NCBI RefSeq assembly: GCF_030167925.1
Contig: NZ_JASKUT010000001.1
Location: 248,001-312,000, forward strand
DNA length: 64,000 bases
Source: Paenibacillus silviterrae
Lineage (GTDB): Bacteria; Bacillota; Bacilli; Paenibacillales; NBRC-103111
Reading direction: 5' to 3'
Made by a program: the position numbers and the translations under genes. Shown in pieces: positions 40,797 to 50,830 of the stretch (position 1 is its first letter; every line of letters begins with the position of its first letter). A model generated the notes under the pieces. The model was not told the origin of the DNA, searched no databases, and saw only the letters and a list, made by a program, of their open reading frames with translations.

Positions 40797-42569
40797 TCAC
40801 AACGGAATATCAATCATGATAACCGTACCCCAATTCGGCTTACTGCGTATGGCCAAACCCTTCTCGAGCCCGTAAGTAAGCTTTATCCGCCGATTCGTGT
40901 TGGCCAGCCCGATATGATCGGCCATCTCCGCATCCGACTTCAGGCTGTCCCGGACCTGACGAAGCCGCTCCTTGTTCATGCCGATGCCATTGTCGATAAC
41001 GGTAACCCGGATACTGCCGGCATACCGGACGCATTTGATTTTGATGCAGCTTCTGCCTTCCTTTTCCTTGATCCCGTGGTAAATACTATTTTCGACCAAC
41101 GGCTGGATCATAAGCTTCACGACGCTGTATTTTTTTACATCTTCAACGTCATACTCCCAAAGGATATCGAACTTGTCGCGGTACCGGATTTTCTGGATTT
41201 CCAAATAGCTTTTCGTATAATTGATTTCCTTCTCCAGCGTGACGATTTTGTTAGGCGCATCCAGCGAGTATTTCAGCAAATCCGATAAATGCTCGAGCAT
41301 ATGGTTCGCTTCGTTGGGCTTACCCGTTAAACCCATCACCTTCCAATAAATCGTTTCCAGCGTGTTAAAAAGGAAGTGTGGGTTCATTTGCGACTGTAAA
41401 GCCGCCATTTCCAGCGCCTGCAGCTTATACTTTTTCTCAGAAAGCTGCACCTGCAGGTAATTTTGCTCAATGAAGTTTTTAATTAAGCGCTGGGTGATAA
41501 AATCATATTCATTCGCCCCTTTGGTGGCGGTTAGCTCCGGCAGGGGAAGCCCTCTTTCTGCGGAATGAATGATGGATACCATGTTACGGATATGCTTAAG
41601 GTTTCGTTTGGTCAACAGATAAGTGAGAGCGAGACCGAGCAGAAACGATAATAGCACGCAAAAAATCGTAAACGTGCTGAGCCAGAATGGAATTTTACTC
41701 AGAGAGCGCTGCTCGGCAATGGAATAATATCGCCAGCCGTACTGATTCGAGTAAGAGGAGGGCGTCGAGATATAATACGTTTCTCCTCCGGCACGAAGGG
41801 TATAGGACGTGTGGCCCGTTACCACTTTGTTTAGATCGAGTCCGCTTAAGTTGTCGAGAGATCGGCTCTTCAGCACAATACGGTCAAGCTCGTCTACGAT
41901 TAGGATATGCTGGCCGGGGTACACCTCGATATTCCTCAGCAGCTTCTCCATATAGTCCGAATAAATATTCAGGACGATGACTCCGATCGGTTTCGTTCCC
42001 AGCACGGAATACAGATTTTTATAGAAGGTGGTCACTGGAATAGGCTGCTGAAACGAATATTCCTGAATATATCTAGGCTCCGTCCATATTCCGGTATTTT
42101 CCTGGTTTTGCTTAAAGCTTTCGAACCATGCCACATCGTGAAACATATCGAATTTCACCAGCCCATTTGCGCTTGCCAGAAACTGATTATGATCGTTATT
42201 GACATATACGTAAATGGACTGCATATAAGGTTTGGAGTAAACCGGGACGTTCATGTCGTTCTGGACGGCTTCCATTAGTCGCAGATTCTCCAGAGTGAGC
42301 TTCTGGGTGCGCAAAATTTCCTCAAGTCTGTAAAGCACCTCGGGACTGCCGAATTTCATCTTTAGCGAGTTCATCTCATTAAAAATCGATTCGACATTCC
42401 GGTCAATTTGATTGAATACATTCTGAGTCGCTTTGCTCATTTCGCCTTGAATATAGTGCTGGGTGATCATAAGGCTAAGTGTCCCCAGAATGGTGATTGG
42501 GATCAGCAGCGGGAAAAGAAACAATAGCAGATTTTGCAAAAATAGTTTATTCTTCATTGCGGCTCTCAT
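40797..42569 (-). CDS. YesM-type sensor histidine kinase
   Basis: A 590-residue kinase of the His_kinase/LytS-like class: TM1 (about 15-37), an extracellular dCache-like domain (about 40-290), TM2 (about 295-318), HAMP-like linker, then SQMNPHFLFNTLETIYWK with the phospho-accepting His and a HATPase (IQPLVENSIYHGI, DNGIGMNKERL). Such kinases sense extracellular saccharides and control neighbouring ABC transporters. The gene overlaps the response regulator gene (42547) by 23 bp. Confidence 0.92.
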   Translation of the reverse strand: MRAAMKNKLFLQNLLLFLFPLLIPITILGTLSLMITQHYIQGEMSKATQNVFNQIDRNVESIFNEMNSLKMKFGSPEVLYRLEEILRTQKLTLENLRLMEAVQNDMNVPVYSKPYMQSIYVYVNNDHNQFLASANGLVKFDMFHDVAWFESFKQNQENTGIWTEPRYIQEYSFQQPIPVTTFYKNLYSVLGTKPIGVIVLNIYSDYMEKLLRNIEVYPGQHILIVDELDRIVLKSRSLDNLSGLDLNKVVTGHTSYTLRAGGETYYISTPSSYSNQYGWRYYSIAEQRSLSKIPFWLSTFTIFCVLLSFLLGLALTYLLTKRNLKHIRNMVSIIHSAERGLPLPELTATKGANEYDFITQRLIKNFIEQNYLQVQLSEKKYKLQALEMAALQSQMNPHFLFNTLETIYWKVMGLTGKPNEANHMLEHLSDLLKYSLDAPNKIVTLEKEINYTKSYLEIQKIRYRDKFDILWEYDVEDVKKYSVVKLMIQPLVENSIYHGIKEKEGRSCIKIKCVRYAGSIRVTVIDNGIGMNKERLRQVRDSLKSDAEMADHIGLANTNRRIKLTYGLEKGLAIRSKPNWGTVIMIDIPL

Positions 42570-43314
42570 CCGGTAACCGGCTGTTGCGGAACTGTCTCGG
42601 GTTCATACCGTAAAATTTTTTAAACGTTCTCGTAAAATTTTTCGCCTGGCTGTAGCCGATTAGCTCACTGACCTCGTAGGTTTTCAATTTGATGTCCATA
42701 AGCAGCTCGGCCGCCTTCTTCATCTTCACCTCGACGACGAAATCGGAAAAATATTGACCGGTTTTATCCTTATAATATTTACTCACATAATAAGGGTTCA
42801 TATGGACAAGAGCAGCGGCGTCCTCCAACGTGGCATTCGCATAATGCTGTTCGACATAAGTCTTAATCGCGGCGATCACCTTCTCGTCGAAGGTTGCGGC
42901 GGCTTCCCTCTTTCCGTCGGCGGGATCCTCCGCTTTCGCTTTGTCCAGCTCGATCTTTAAAGCGGAGAACGTTTCGAGAAGCTCTTTGTATTTGGTGGGC
43001 TTGACGATATAGCCTTTCACATCGTAAGCCAAAGCCTGCTTCGCAAATTCGAAGTCCTTGTATCCGCTTAAAAAAATAATTTTTGTTTTATTTCCTATAC
43101 GATGCAGCTCGCCGGCTACCTCCAAACCGGTCATAACCGGCATCATAATATCGCACAGAATGACGTCCACCGGGTTCGCGAGCACATAATCCAAGGCCTT
43201 ACGGCCGTTATCGAATTGCGCTACAATGTCGAAGCCGACCTCATGCCATGGGAAATATTGGGACAAGCCGTTGCGTATTTCAACCTCATCGTCAACCAGT
43301 ACGAGCTTGTACAT
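42547..43314 (-). CDS. YesN-type response regulator with AraC HTH
   Basis: A 255-residue protein: receiver (about 1-120; DD at 8-9, phospho-Asp in ILCDIMMPVM) and an AraC-type double HTH (about 145-250; VSELIGYSQAKNFTRTFKKF and YGMNPRQFR). It is the partner of the overlapping kinase and, being divergent from the binding-protein operon at 43562, probably its activator. Confidence 0.93.
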   Translation of the reverse strand: MYKLVLVDDEVEIRNGLSQYFPWHEVGFDIVAQFDNGRKALDYVLANPVDVILCDIMMPVMTGLEVAGELHRIGNKTKIIFLSGYKDFEFAKQALAYDVKGYIVKPTKYKELLETFSALKIELDKAKAEDPADGKREAAATFDEKVIAAIKTYVEQHYANATLEDAAALVHMNPYYVSKYYKDKTGQYFSDFVVEVKMKKAAELLMDIKLKTYEVSELIGYSQAKNFTRTFKKFYGMNPRQFRNSRLPDESRNEE

Positions 43315-43561
43315 ATGCTGAGCCTCCCCATGCGCTAGTTTGTATCAAGAATAAATGATTAGTGCTTATTTACACAAGACCGCATGAGTATTTCTTCTTC
43401 AACTGAGTAGAAATCACAAAAAATGATACCTTTAGAGTAAATCGAATAAATAGTGATACCAAAAGTGAGTTTGTAAGCCTTTCCATAAGGGGGCGTTCCA
43501 TTTATTCTGAATATAGCTCCAATCGATTAGGGTAAGTCAACGTAAAAAGGGGGAACTTTCA
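43315..43561. promoter_or_regulatory. Divergent promoter region between the YesN-type regulator and the binding protein
   Basis: A 247-bp AT-rich gap that must contain both promoters. I see no certain operator or catabolite-repression site; GATACC occurs twice (near 43423 and 43456) and may be part of a regulator site. Confidence 0.35.
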
Positions 43562-44878
43562 TTGAAGCTGTTAAAAAAATGGATCAGTGTGCTGAGCGTC
43601 GTATCATTAGCCGGGGCGATAGCAGCAGGCTGCGCACCTGGAGAAGAGGGGGCACAAGCTCCTGCTTCATCCGGCGGAAGCGGGGAGAAGCAGCAGGTGA
43701 CGCTTCGTTTCTCCTGGTGGGGCTCGGAGGGCCGCCATAAAGCTTTGCTTCAGGCTATCGATTTATATATGAGCAAAAACCCGCACGTTACGATCGAGGC
43801 CGAATACAGCGGCTTTGACGGATACTACCAGAAGCTGGTGACGCAGTTTGCAGGCGGAACGGCCCCGGATTTAACCCCGCTTTCGGCGGATTGGATTGAT
43901 GATATTGCCATCAAAGGCGATCTTGTACTCGATTTGAACACCCAGAAGAACAATATCAATCTGCAGGCGTTCGATCAGCAGTTTCTTTCCAAATATGTAG
44001 TGATTAAAAACAAGCTTGTCGGTCTGCCGATGGGGGTTAACGGCCTCGTTACCGCTTATAACAAAGACTTCTTTAAGCGGTTTGGCATCCAGGAGGATAC
44101 GAAGTGGGATTGGAACAAAATTCACGAAATAGGAAAGCAGGTTCATCAGAAGGATACTTCGGCCTACCTGCTGGGAGCTTTGGAATTCCGTACGTTCCTG
44201 CAGCCGTATATAGCGCAAAAAACAGGCAAGCAGTGGATTAACGACGACAAAACACTCGGCTTTGATCAGGCTGTTCTTGCAGAAGCGTTCACATACTACA
44301 AGAAGCTGCTGGATGACGGAGTGATCCAGCCAGTAGCGGAAAGCAGTCTGTACCCTGACTTTACCAAGAACGTGGCGTTCCAGAAAGGGAATATCGGTAT
44401 GGCCTTTGCGCTTGCCTCCAGTATCACGAGCTTAAAGCAGTACGTTCCAAGCCTGGATGCCGCCCAGTTCCCGATTCCTGCGGATGCGAAAGCCTCGGGC
44501 GTCCTCGTCATCCCAAGTAATCCGCTGGCGATTAACAAGCAAACGAAGCATCCGGAGGAGGCGGCAAAATTTGCAAGCTGGCTGCTGACCGAACTCGATT
44601 CGGCTATGATCGTGAAGGATAATTACAGCGTACCGCCGTCCAATACCAATGCTCAGGCGTTGGCGGAGAAGAATTTGATTGACCCTACCGTAGCCAAAGC
44701 GGTGAAGATCGCACTGGAGAAGCCGGGGGACCCTGTCAATGGGATCAGCAACAATCAGGAAATCACCAAGCTGACCAACGATTATATGCAGCAGGTTGCC
44801 TTCGGGCAGTCCGCACCGGAGAAAGCGGCAAAGGAACTCGTCGACAGATTGCAGGATAAGCTGAAAAGCATTAAGTAG
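43562..44878 (+). CDS. Sugar ABC transporter substrate-binding lipoprotein
   Basis: A 438-residue family 1 solute-binding protein. TTG 43562 follows an AAAGGGGGAAC ribosome binding site. The signal peptide ends in a lipobox with Cys24 (AIAAGC). FSWWGSEGRHKALLQAIDLY, FAGGTAPDLTPL and later IPSNPLAINKQTKHPEEAAKF are typical of oligosaccharide binding proteins. First gene of an operon with two permeases and a sulfatase, so the ligand may be a sulfated oligosaccharide. Confidence 0.94.
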   Translation: MKLLKKWISVLSVVSLAGAIAAGCAPGEEGAQAPASSGGSGEKQQVTLRFSWWGSEGRHKALLQAIDLYMSKNPHVTIEAEYSGFDGYYQKLVTQFAGGTAPDLTPLSADWIDDIAIKGDLVLDLNTQKNNINLQAFDQQFLSKYVVIKNKLVGLPMGVNGLVTAYNKDFFKRFGIQEDTKWDWNKIHEIGKQVHQKDTSAYLLGALEFRTFLQPYIAQKTGKQWINDDKTLGFDQAVLAEAFTYYKKLLDDGVIQPVAESSLYPDFTKNVAFQKGNIGMAFALASSITSLKQYVPSLDAAQFPIPADAKASGVLVIPSNPLAINKQTKHPEEAAKFASWLLTELDSAMIVKDNYSVPPSNTNAQALAEKNLIDPTVAKAVKIALEKPGDPVNGISNNQEITKLTNDYMQQVAFGQSAPEKAAKELVDRLQDKLKSIK

Positions 44879-44905
44879 ACGGTATCAACCGTTTACGGTT
44901 GAAGG

Positions 44906-44937
44906 AAGGGGCCGCTCAGACGGCTCCTTATACTTTT
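44906..44937 (+). terminator. Intra-operon attenuating hairpin
   Basis: AAGGGGCCG/CGGCTCCTT with a 6-nt loop and TATACTTTT behind it, between binding protein and permease; it would favour higher binding-protein than permease levels. Confidence 0.55.
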
Positions 44938-44963
44938 CCGGATTGAAAGGGTGGAGATAAACC

Positions 44964-45905
44964 ATGAGCAAGCAAACGGCGGCTATAGCTCCTACTGTTT
45001 CCGTACGGTCCCGATTAAGGCGGAATAGCAAACGATATATTGGCTTGCTGTATATCAGCCCTTGGCTGATAGGATTTCTGGTCCTAACGTTATACCCCTT
45101 TGTCGCTTCTTTGTATTATTCCTTTACCGACTACAGTATGGTGAAGCAACCGAGCTTCGTCGGTCTCGCCAATTACGTGGAAATTTTTACGAAGGACCCT
45201 GATTTCTACAATTCCTTGAAGGTCACATTCCTGTATGTTTTGATGGCCGTACCCGGCAAATTGGTCTTCGCTCTGTTGATCGCCATCATATTAAATGTAC
45301 AGATAAAGGGTATTAACTTTTTCCGTACCGTTTATTATTTACCGTCGATTCTCGGGGGCAGTATCGCGGTTTCGGTATTATGGCGGTTTCTGTTTATGCG
45401 CGAAGGTCTTGTGAATAAGGTGCTGTCCTATGCTTCCATCGGTCCTATCGACTGGTTGGGTAACCCGAAGCTGGCTTTATTTACGATTTCGCTGCTGCCG
45501 ATCTGGGAATTCGGTTCCTCTATGGTTTTGTTTCTTGCTGGCCTAAAGCAAATCCCGAAGGAGCTGTATGAAGCCTCCAAGGTGGACGGTGCATCCAGGC
45601 TCCGAACGTTCTTCAGCGTAACGCTTCCGTTGCTAACGCCCGTTATTTTGTTTAATCTCATTATGCAAATGATTAATGCATTCCAGCAGTTTACGGCTGC
45701 GTTTGTCATAACCGGCGGGGGACCTGTGAAGTCAACGAATCTGTACGGGCTTATGCTGTATGAGAACGCGTTTCGTTTCTTCAAAATGGGGTATGCTTCG
45801 GCTCTCTCGTGGGTTTTGTTCATCATCATTCTTGTGTTTACGTTTGTGCTGTTCGGAACCTCCAATCGGTGGACCCATTATGAAGACGGGGGGGATGGCA
45901 AATGA
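44964..45905 (+). CDS. Sugar ABC transporter permease (MalF/UgpA type)
   Basis: A 313-residue membrane permease, ATG 44964 behind GGGTGGAGA. Six TM helices; the EAA loop ELYEASKVDGASRLRTFFSV contacts the ATPase. It is paired with the MalG-type permease that starts inside its stop codon. No ATPase gene lies in the window, so a shared MsmX-type ATPase encoded elsewhere is expected. Confidence 0.93.
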   Translation: MSKQTAAIAPTVSVRSRLRRNSKRYIGLLYISPWLIGFLVLTLYPFVASLYYSFTDYSMVKQPSFVGLANYVEIFTKDPDFYNSLKVTFLYVLMAVPGKLVFALLIAIILNVQIKGINFFRTVYYLPSILGGSIAVSVLWRFLFMREGLVNKVLSYASIGPIDWLGNPKLALFTISLLPIWEFGSSMVLFLAGLKQIPKELYEASKVDGASRLRTFFSVTLPLLTPVILFNLIMQMINAFQQFTAAFVITGGGPVKSTNLYGLMLYENAFRFFKMGYASALSWVLFIIILVFTFVLFGTSNRWTHYEDGGDGK

Positions 45906-46735
45906 CAACAAGCCGCAAAATCGCTACGATCGTTCTTCTCTCTGTATTCGGGATTCTGTTCGTGTACCCGTTACTGTGGCTGATTTCCGCTTCCTTCAAG
46001 CCGAATAAAGAAGTGTTTACAACGATCGGTCTGATCCCGACGGAAATCATTTGGGATTCGTATATCAGAGGCTGGGTAGGAATAGGGAGAAACAATTTTA
46101 GCGTATTTTTCATCAATACGTTTAAGCTTGTGATTCCGGTCGTGATCTTTACGGCGCTGTCCGGCGTCATCGTAGCCTACGGCTTTGCCAGATTTCAATT
46201 CCCATTGAAACGGTTTTTATTTATTATGATGATATCGACGCTCATGCTGCCCGACGCCGTAATTATGATCCCGCGGTACATTTTGTTTAAAAATTTCGGC
46301 TGGCTTAACACGTACTGGCCGTTCTATGTCCCAGCCTTGCTAGCGGTTAACGCGTTCTTCGTCTTTCTGCTGATTCAGTTTTTCCGCGGTATTCCCCGGG
46401 AGCTGGACGAGGCTGCGGAAATGGACGGCTGCAGCAGCTTCGGTACTTTGGTGAAGGTGCTGCTGCCCTTGTCCAAGCCGGCCCTGTTTTCGGTTTGTAT
46501 TTTTCAGTTCATATGGACGTGGAACGAATTTTTTAATGCTTTGATCTATATTAACAGCGTATCGAAATTTCCGGTGGCGTTAGGCTTGCGGATGGTGCTC
46601 GATAACGAAGGGGCGGTCAACTGGAACCAGGTCATGGCCATGTCCGTCGTAACGATCGTTCCGTGTGTGGCCGTCTTTTTTATGGCGCAAAAATATTTTG
46701 TGGAAGGCATATCTACCACAGGTTTAAAAGGATAA
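45902..46735 (+). CDS. Sugar ABC transporter permease (MalG/UgpE type)
   Basis: A 277-residue partner permease; ATG 45902 overlaps the previous stop (ATGA). It has six TM helices and the EAA loop ELDEAAEMDGCSSFGTLVKV. Confidence 0.93.
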   Translation: MTTSRKIATIVLLSVFGILFVYPLLWLISASFKPNKEVFTTIGLIPTEIIWDSYIRGWVGIGRNNFSVFFINTFKLVIPVVIFTALSGVIVAYGFARFQFPLKRFLFIMMISTLMLPDAVIMIPRYILFKNFGWLNTYWPFYVPALLAVNAFFVFLLIQFFRGIPRELDEAAEMDGCSSFGTLVKVLLPLSKPALFSVCIFQFIWTWNEFFNALIYINSVSKFPVALGLRMVLDNEGAVNWNQVMAMSVVTIVPCVAVFFMAQKYFVEGISTTGLKG

Positions 46736-46750
46736 CGGGAGGGCTTATAC

Positions 46751-48097
46751 ATGAAGAAGCCGAATGTCATCGTATTTTTTACCGACCAGCAGCGCTGGGA
46801 CACAACGGGGGTTCATGGCAACCCGCTTGGTTTGACGCCTAATTTTGACCGGATGGCGCGCTACGGCACCCATCTGGAGCATACGTTTACGTGTCAGCCT
46901 GTGTGCGGACCGGCCAGATCAAGTCTGCAAACCGGGATGTACGCAACTGCGACCGGCTGTTACAAGAACGGTATCCCTTTACGGGAAGATTTGCCGACGC
47001 TCGCCCATTATTTCAATGAGCACGGCTATGAGACCGGCTATATTGGCAAATGGCATCTGGCGGCTACCAGAACGGAACCGGTGCCCGAGCATTTACGCGG
47101 CGGGTACAAGTATTGGCTTGCGGCCGATTCGCTGGAGCATACTTCGGATGCATATCATACTGTGCTTTACGATAACGACAACAATAGCGTTAAGCTGCCG
47201 GGGTACCGCGTGGATGCCATGACGGATGCGGCGATCCGATATATCGATGAGAAGAAGAAGGAGCCGTTCTTCCTGTTCCTTTCCTACCTGGAGCCGCACC
47301 ACCAAAATCATCGGGACGATTATCCGGCGCCGCTCGTTTACCGGGACTCTTATACGGGACGTTACATACCTCCCGACCTGGCTGCGCTCAGCGGTACGGC
47401 TCATCAGCATCTCGGCGGCTATTACGGCATGGTGAAGAGGCTGGATGAGGCGCTCGGTCGTGTGATGGACGCCCTGCACAGCTTGGATCTGGCCGAAAAC
47501 ACCATTATGTTGTATACGTCCGATCACGGATCGCATTTTAAGACCCGGAACGCAGAATACAAACGATCCTGCCACGAAAGCTCCATCCGGATTCCTACCG
47601 CCCTGTATGGAGCGGGCTTTACGGGAGGCGGCACGGTTCGCGAGCTGGTCAGCCTTGTGGACCTGGTGCCGACGTTATTGGACGGTGCAGGTGTAGCCGT
47701 TCCTGAGCATATGCAGGGCAAATCGGTCCTTCCTCTGCTGCACGGAAATAAGGAAGGGTGGCAGGAGGAAGTGTTTGTGCAAATCAGCGAATCCCAGGTG
47801 GGACGCGCCATCCGGACGCAGCGCTGGAAATACTGCGTCAATTCCCCGGATCACGACCCGGTGAAGGATTCAGGCTCTGACCGTTATGTGGAGCAATATT
47901 TGTACGACCTTTACGCCGACCCCTATGAGCTTACGAACCTGATCGGTATGGAATCCCACCGCCCGGTAGCCGAACGGCTGCGCGATAGGCTGGTACGCCG
48001 TATGGTAGAGGCCGGCGAGGCGGAGCCGGTCATCGAGGCGGCACCGATCCAGGCACACGGACAGCGGAAAGTATACGAGCACGAGTGGATGGCTTAA
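46751..48097 (+). CDS. Cys-type sulfatase
   Basis: A 448-residue cytoplasmic sulfatase (no signal peptide), ATG 46751 behind GGGAGGGC, 15 bp after the permease. The metal site begins NVIVFFTDQQRWD; Cys52 in the motif CGPARSS is the residue converted to formylglycine; LLYTSDHG-like MLYTSDHGSH supplies further metal ligands. A Cys-type enzyme needs FGE or anSME for maturation, and neither is in the window. It probably removes sulfate from imported oligosaccharides after uptake by the linked transporter. Confidence 0.93.
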   Translation: MKKPNVIVFFTDQQRWDTTGVHGNPLGLTPNFDRMARYGTHLEHTFTCQPVCGPARSSLQTGMYATATGCYKNGIPLREDLPTLAHYFNEHGYETGYIGKWHLAATRTEPVPEHLRGGYKYWLAADSLEHTSDAYHTVLYDNDNNSVKLPGYRVDAMTDAAIRYIDEKKKEPFFLFLSYLEPHHQNHRDDYPAPLVYRDSYTGRYIPPDLAALSGTAHQHLGGYYGMVKRLDEALGRVMDALHSLDLAENTIMLYTSDHGSHFKTRNAEYKRSCHESSIRIPTALYGAGFTGGGTVRELVSLVDLVPTLLDGAGVAVPEHMQGKSVLPLLHGNKEGWQEEVFVQISESQVGRAIRTQRWKYCVNSPDHDPVKDSGSDRYVEQYLYDLYADPYELTNLIGMESHRPVAERLRDRLVRRMVEAGEAEPVIEAAPIQAHGQRKVYEHEWMA

Positions 48098-48112
48098 TAG
48101 GAGGTAAACTTA

Positions 48113-48143
48113 GGGGCGCTGGTTGCGCCTCTTTGCTTTTTTC
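48113..48143 (+). terminator. Terminator after the sulfatase operon
   Basis: GGGGCGC-N5-GCGCCTC stem followed by TTTGCTTTTTT. Confidence 0.8.
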
Positions 48144-48275
48144 GGAGTGATGCCTAAAAGCGGAGTCGGTCTGACAGACGGGTCAGTGTATACCCAAAAA
48201 AACAAATTATTGTATAATGATGTAAATAACTGCTTTGAAATCAATGGTAAGTTAGTATATTGAAAGGAGGTCACA

Positions 48276-50546
48276 ATGAAACGATTTCCGATGATGCTTC
48301 AGCTGGCATTAATCCTGTTCTGCGTCATGGCTGTTCCCACGGGTATCTTAACATGGTACAGCGGCGACCAAATTTTGCGGGATTCGGAGTACGCCATTGC
48401 GGAATCCTCGCTCGCCGGCTTGAACGCAAGCCGCAATTTGAAAGAAAACGCACTGAACGTCATGTCTCAAAACACAATACGTCTTGCCGATACCCACATC
48501 TTCGACCGGATCCGTCCATACAAAACCTATACCGAACTCAACTCGAACTTTACTAACATCAGGGACGCGCTGGCCGTGCACCAGGACCTGTTAGATTTAA
48601 ACAAATCGGTTGACGGAGTCTATTCCTCCTTCTTCTACCTCAGCGACTCGGACTACGTGGTATCAACAGACAAGGGTATCACCAGATTGGACGGGTACGA
48701 GTCCTTCGCTTGGATGCAGGAGGCGCTGGCGAGCCGCGGGGGGATCACCGGCGTATGGTATCCGCGGAAGCTGGATTCAGGAATTCATGTCGTATCGTAC
48801 GTGTTTCCTCTCAACCGGCTGTCAACTACAACGCGAGGCATCATCGTTGTGAATTTACGGGAAAGTCAAATCGAGCAATATGTGCATTCATCGGAGGCGG
48901 ACGAAAAGGCCTATTTCCTCATGGATGCAAACGGAACCGTCATTTCCCACAATGACAAAAGCCTTCTGCTTAAGAACGGCAGTGAGGTGCCGTATATGCG
49001 TGAGATTATGGAGAATGTATCGCCGGAGGGATATGTATTCCACGAGCTTGAGGGCGAACGTTTACTGTACACGTGGTCCAGGTCAAAGCAATTCGGATGG
49101 CTCAACGTGAACATTTACTCGGTCGACGGACTGATGACCAAATCGCATACCTTGCAGCGCAAGATTATCGTGCTGACTGCCATTATTATTTTTGTCGGGA
49201 CGGGTCTGACGGTGTTTCTCGCGACGTGGCTGTCCAAGCCGGCTAGAGAGCTGGTTCGGACGCTGCGCAGGCGCGGCAATTTGGATATTAAGGGGAGGAA
49301 TGAGCTTGCTTTTCTCGATGCAGCGTTCCGGCGCATGCAGGAGGATGAGGAGGTGCTCCATAAGCTGCTGAACATTCGCGAACAGGATGCCCGAAGTTTG
49401 GCGGTCCATAATCTGCTTCGAGGCGAATTTCATCCGCAGGCTGCTGAAATTTTTCCTTTCGCTTACTTCCTAGTGGCCGTTGTCTCCATCGACAGATACA
49501 GGAAGTACGTGAGCACGAACAACCCGGAGACACGCAGCTACCACCGTTACCTAATGCTCTCCACCTGCGACGTGCTGTTCCCCGAAGGAGTCTATGCTAG
49601 AGGCGTTTACCAAGGTGACGGCTGCTTCGTATTCGTGATCAACTACAGTCAGGAGGAAACTGAAAGCGGTTGCATCGGCGTTCATTCCGCGCTTAGCGAG
49701 CTTCGGGATCAAGCGGCTGAGGTGCTTGGCCACACCGTCACCATCGGGGTTAGCAGCCCGGCGAATTCGATGGATATGGTCTCCGAACGTGCTGCCGAAG
49801 CGATGGAGGTGACTAAGCATCGCATGATCGCGGGGAGCGGGGGCATCTCTTATTGGAAGGAGAAGGACAGAAGTGATAAGAAGTATATTTATCCCTCCCA
49901 TAGCGAACGGCGCATCCTTAACTTTCTGGATCAGGGCGACCTTACCAGCATTCTTAAAGAATTGGAGACCATCGGCGGTGAAATCCGTTCGGCTGAATAC
50001 ATCTCTTACGATAATATCTTATTCATTTATAATCAATTAGCAGGTGTCACCATTAAGCACCTTAGAGAAAATCACGTCAGTACATCACGCATTTTTGCAG
50101 GAAGGGGCAATATTTATGCTTCCCTTGCCTCCATCGATACGTTAGATGAGCTTGAGGAATATCTTACCAAGTTTTATACGGACATTGTTCAGTACATTGC
50201 CCGCACCTCGAACGAAGCCAACAAGTACAGCAAGCCGATCATGGAGTATTTACATGAGCATTACCGGGAGGAAATTGTGTTTGAGGAAATGGCGAAGGAA
50301 ATCGGCATCAGCTACTCTTACATGAGAAAGATCGTGTACGAAATGACAGGCATGAGCTTGATCGATCATCTGAATCGATTGCGTATTGAGAAGGCGAAGC
50401 AGCTGCTGGTGGAATCCAAGCTTACCATTTCGCAGATAGCGTTAGAGGTAGGATACTACAATGTGAAAAGCTTCAACCGTTTTTTCCGTAAATTCGAAGG
50501 CATGACTCCGAGCGGCTATAAGACAGTGAAGTCTCAGACAATGTAA
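48276..50546 (+). CDS. Membrane-bound AraC-family regulator (YesS type)
   Basis: A 756-residue one-component regulator, ATG 48276 behind AAAGGAGGT. TM1 (about 8-30), a large extracellular sensor (about 32-285) and TM2 (about 288-310) are followed by a cytoplasmic linker and an AraC double HTH at the C-terminus (ISQIALEVGYYNVKSFNRFF, then EGMTPSGYK). It links extracellular sugar sensing directly to DNA binding and probably activates the LplBC-like operon that starts 285 bp downstream. Confidence 0.92.
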   Translation: MKRFPMMLQLALILFCVMAVPTGILTWYSGDQILRDSEYAIAESSLAGLNASRNLKENALNVMSQNTIRLADTHIFDRIRPYKTYTELNSNFTNIRDALAVHQDLLDLNKSVDGVYSSFFYLSDSDYVVSTDKGITRLDGYESFAWMQEALASRGGITGVWYPRKLDSGIHVVSYVFPLNRLSTTTRGIIVVNLRESQIEQYVHSSEADEKAYFLMDANGTVISHNDKSLLLKNGSEVPYMREIMENVSPEGYVFHELEGERLLYTWSRSKQFGWLNVNIYSVDGLMTKSHTLQRKIIVLTAIIIFVGTGLTVFLATWLSKPARELVRTLRRRGNLDIKGRNELAFLDAAFRRMQEDEEVLHKLLNIREQDARSLAVHNLLRGEFHPQAAEIFPFAYFLVAVVSIDRYRKYVSTNNPETRSYHRYLMLSTCDVLFPEGVYARGVYQGDGCFVFVINYSQEETESGCIGVHSALSELRDQAAEVLGHTVTIGVSSPANSMDMVSERAAEAMEVTKHRMIAGSGGISYWKEKDRSDKKYIYPSHSERRILNFLDQGDLTSILKELETIGGEIRSAEYISYDNILFIYNQLAGVTIKHLRENHVSTSRIFAGRGNIYASLASIDTLDELEEYLTKFYTDIVQYIARTSNEANKYSKPIMEYLHEHYREEIVFEEMAKEIGISYSYMRKIVYEMTGMSLIDHLNRLRIEKAKQLLVESKLTISQIALEVGYYNVKSFNRFFRKFEGMTPSGYKTVKSQTM

Positions 50547-50592
50547 TCAAAATAGTGCAACGATCACAAAAAAGGATAAACGCATCTGCCAG

Positions 50593-50636
50593 CTGTCTTT
50601 TTCAGTATTTTTACTGAAGGAGACAGTTATATTTTT
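50593..50636 (+). terminator. Terminator after the AraC-family regulator
   Basis: CTGTCT and TTCAGT pair with ACTGAA and AGACAG, with a small internal loop, followed by TTATATTTTT. Confidence 0.65.
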
Positions 50637-50830
50637 GCTCATCAGGGTACAAAAGTGATCATTAGTGCGAGTCAAATCTCAGGATACATAAGGGATGAAT
50701 CAAATATGGCAAGTCATAATCAATACTGTCGATTTACCGGCCCGCCGAGGTGAGGGTAAGATAAGTGCGAGCTCGGAATCATCCGGAGTGGATGGAATCG
50801 AAGAGAGACCTGCATAGAGGAGGTGAATGT

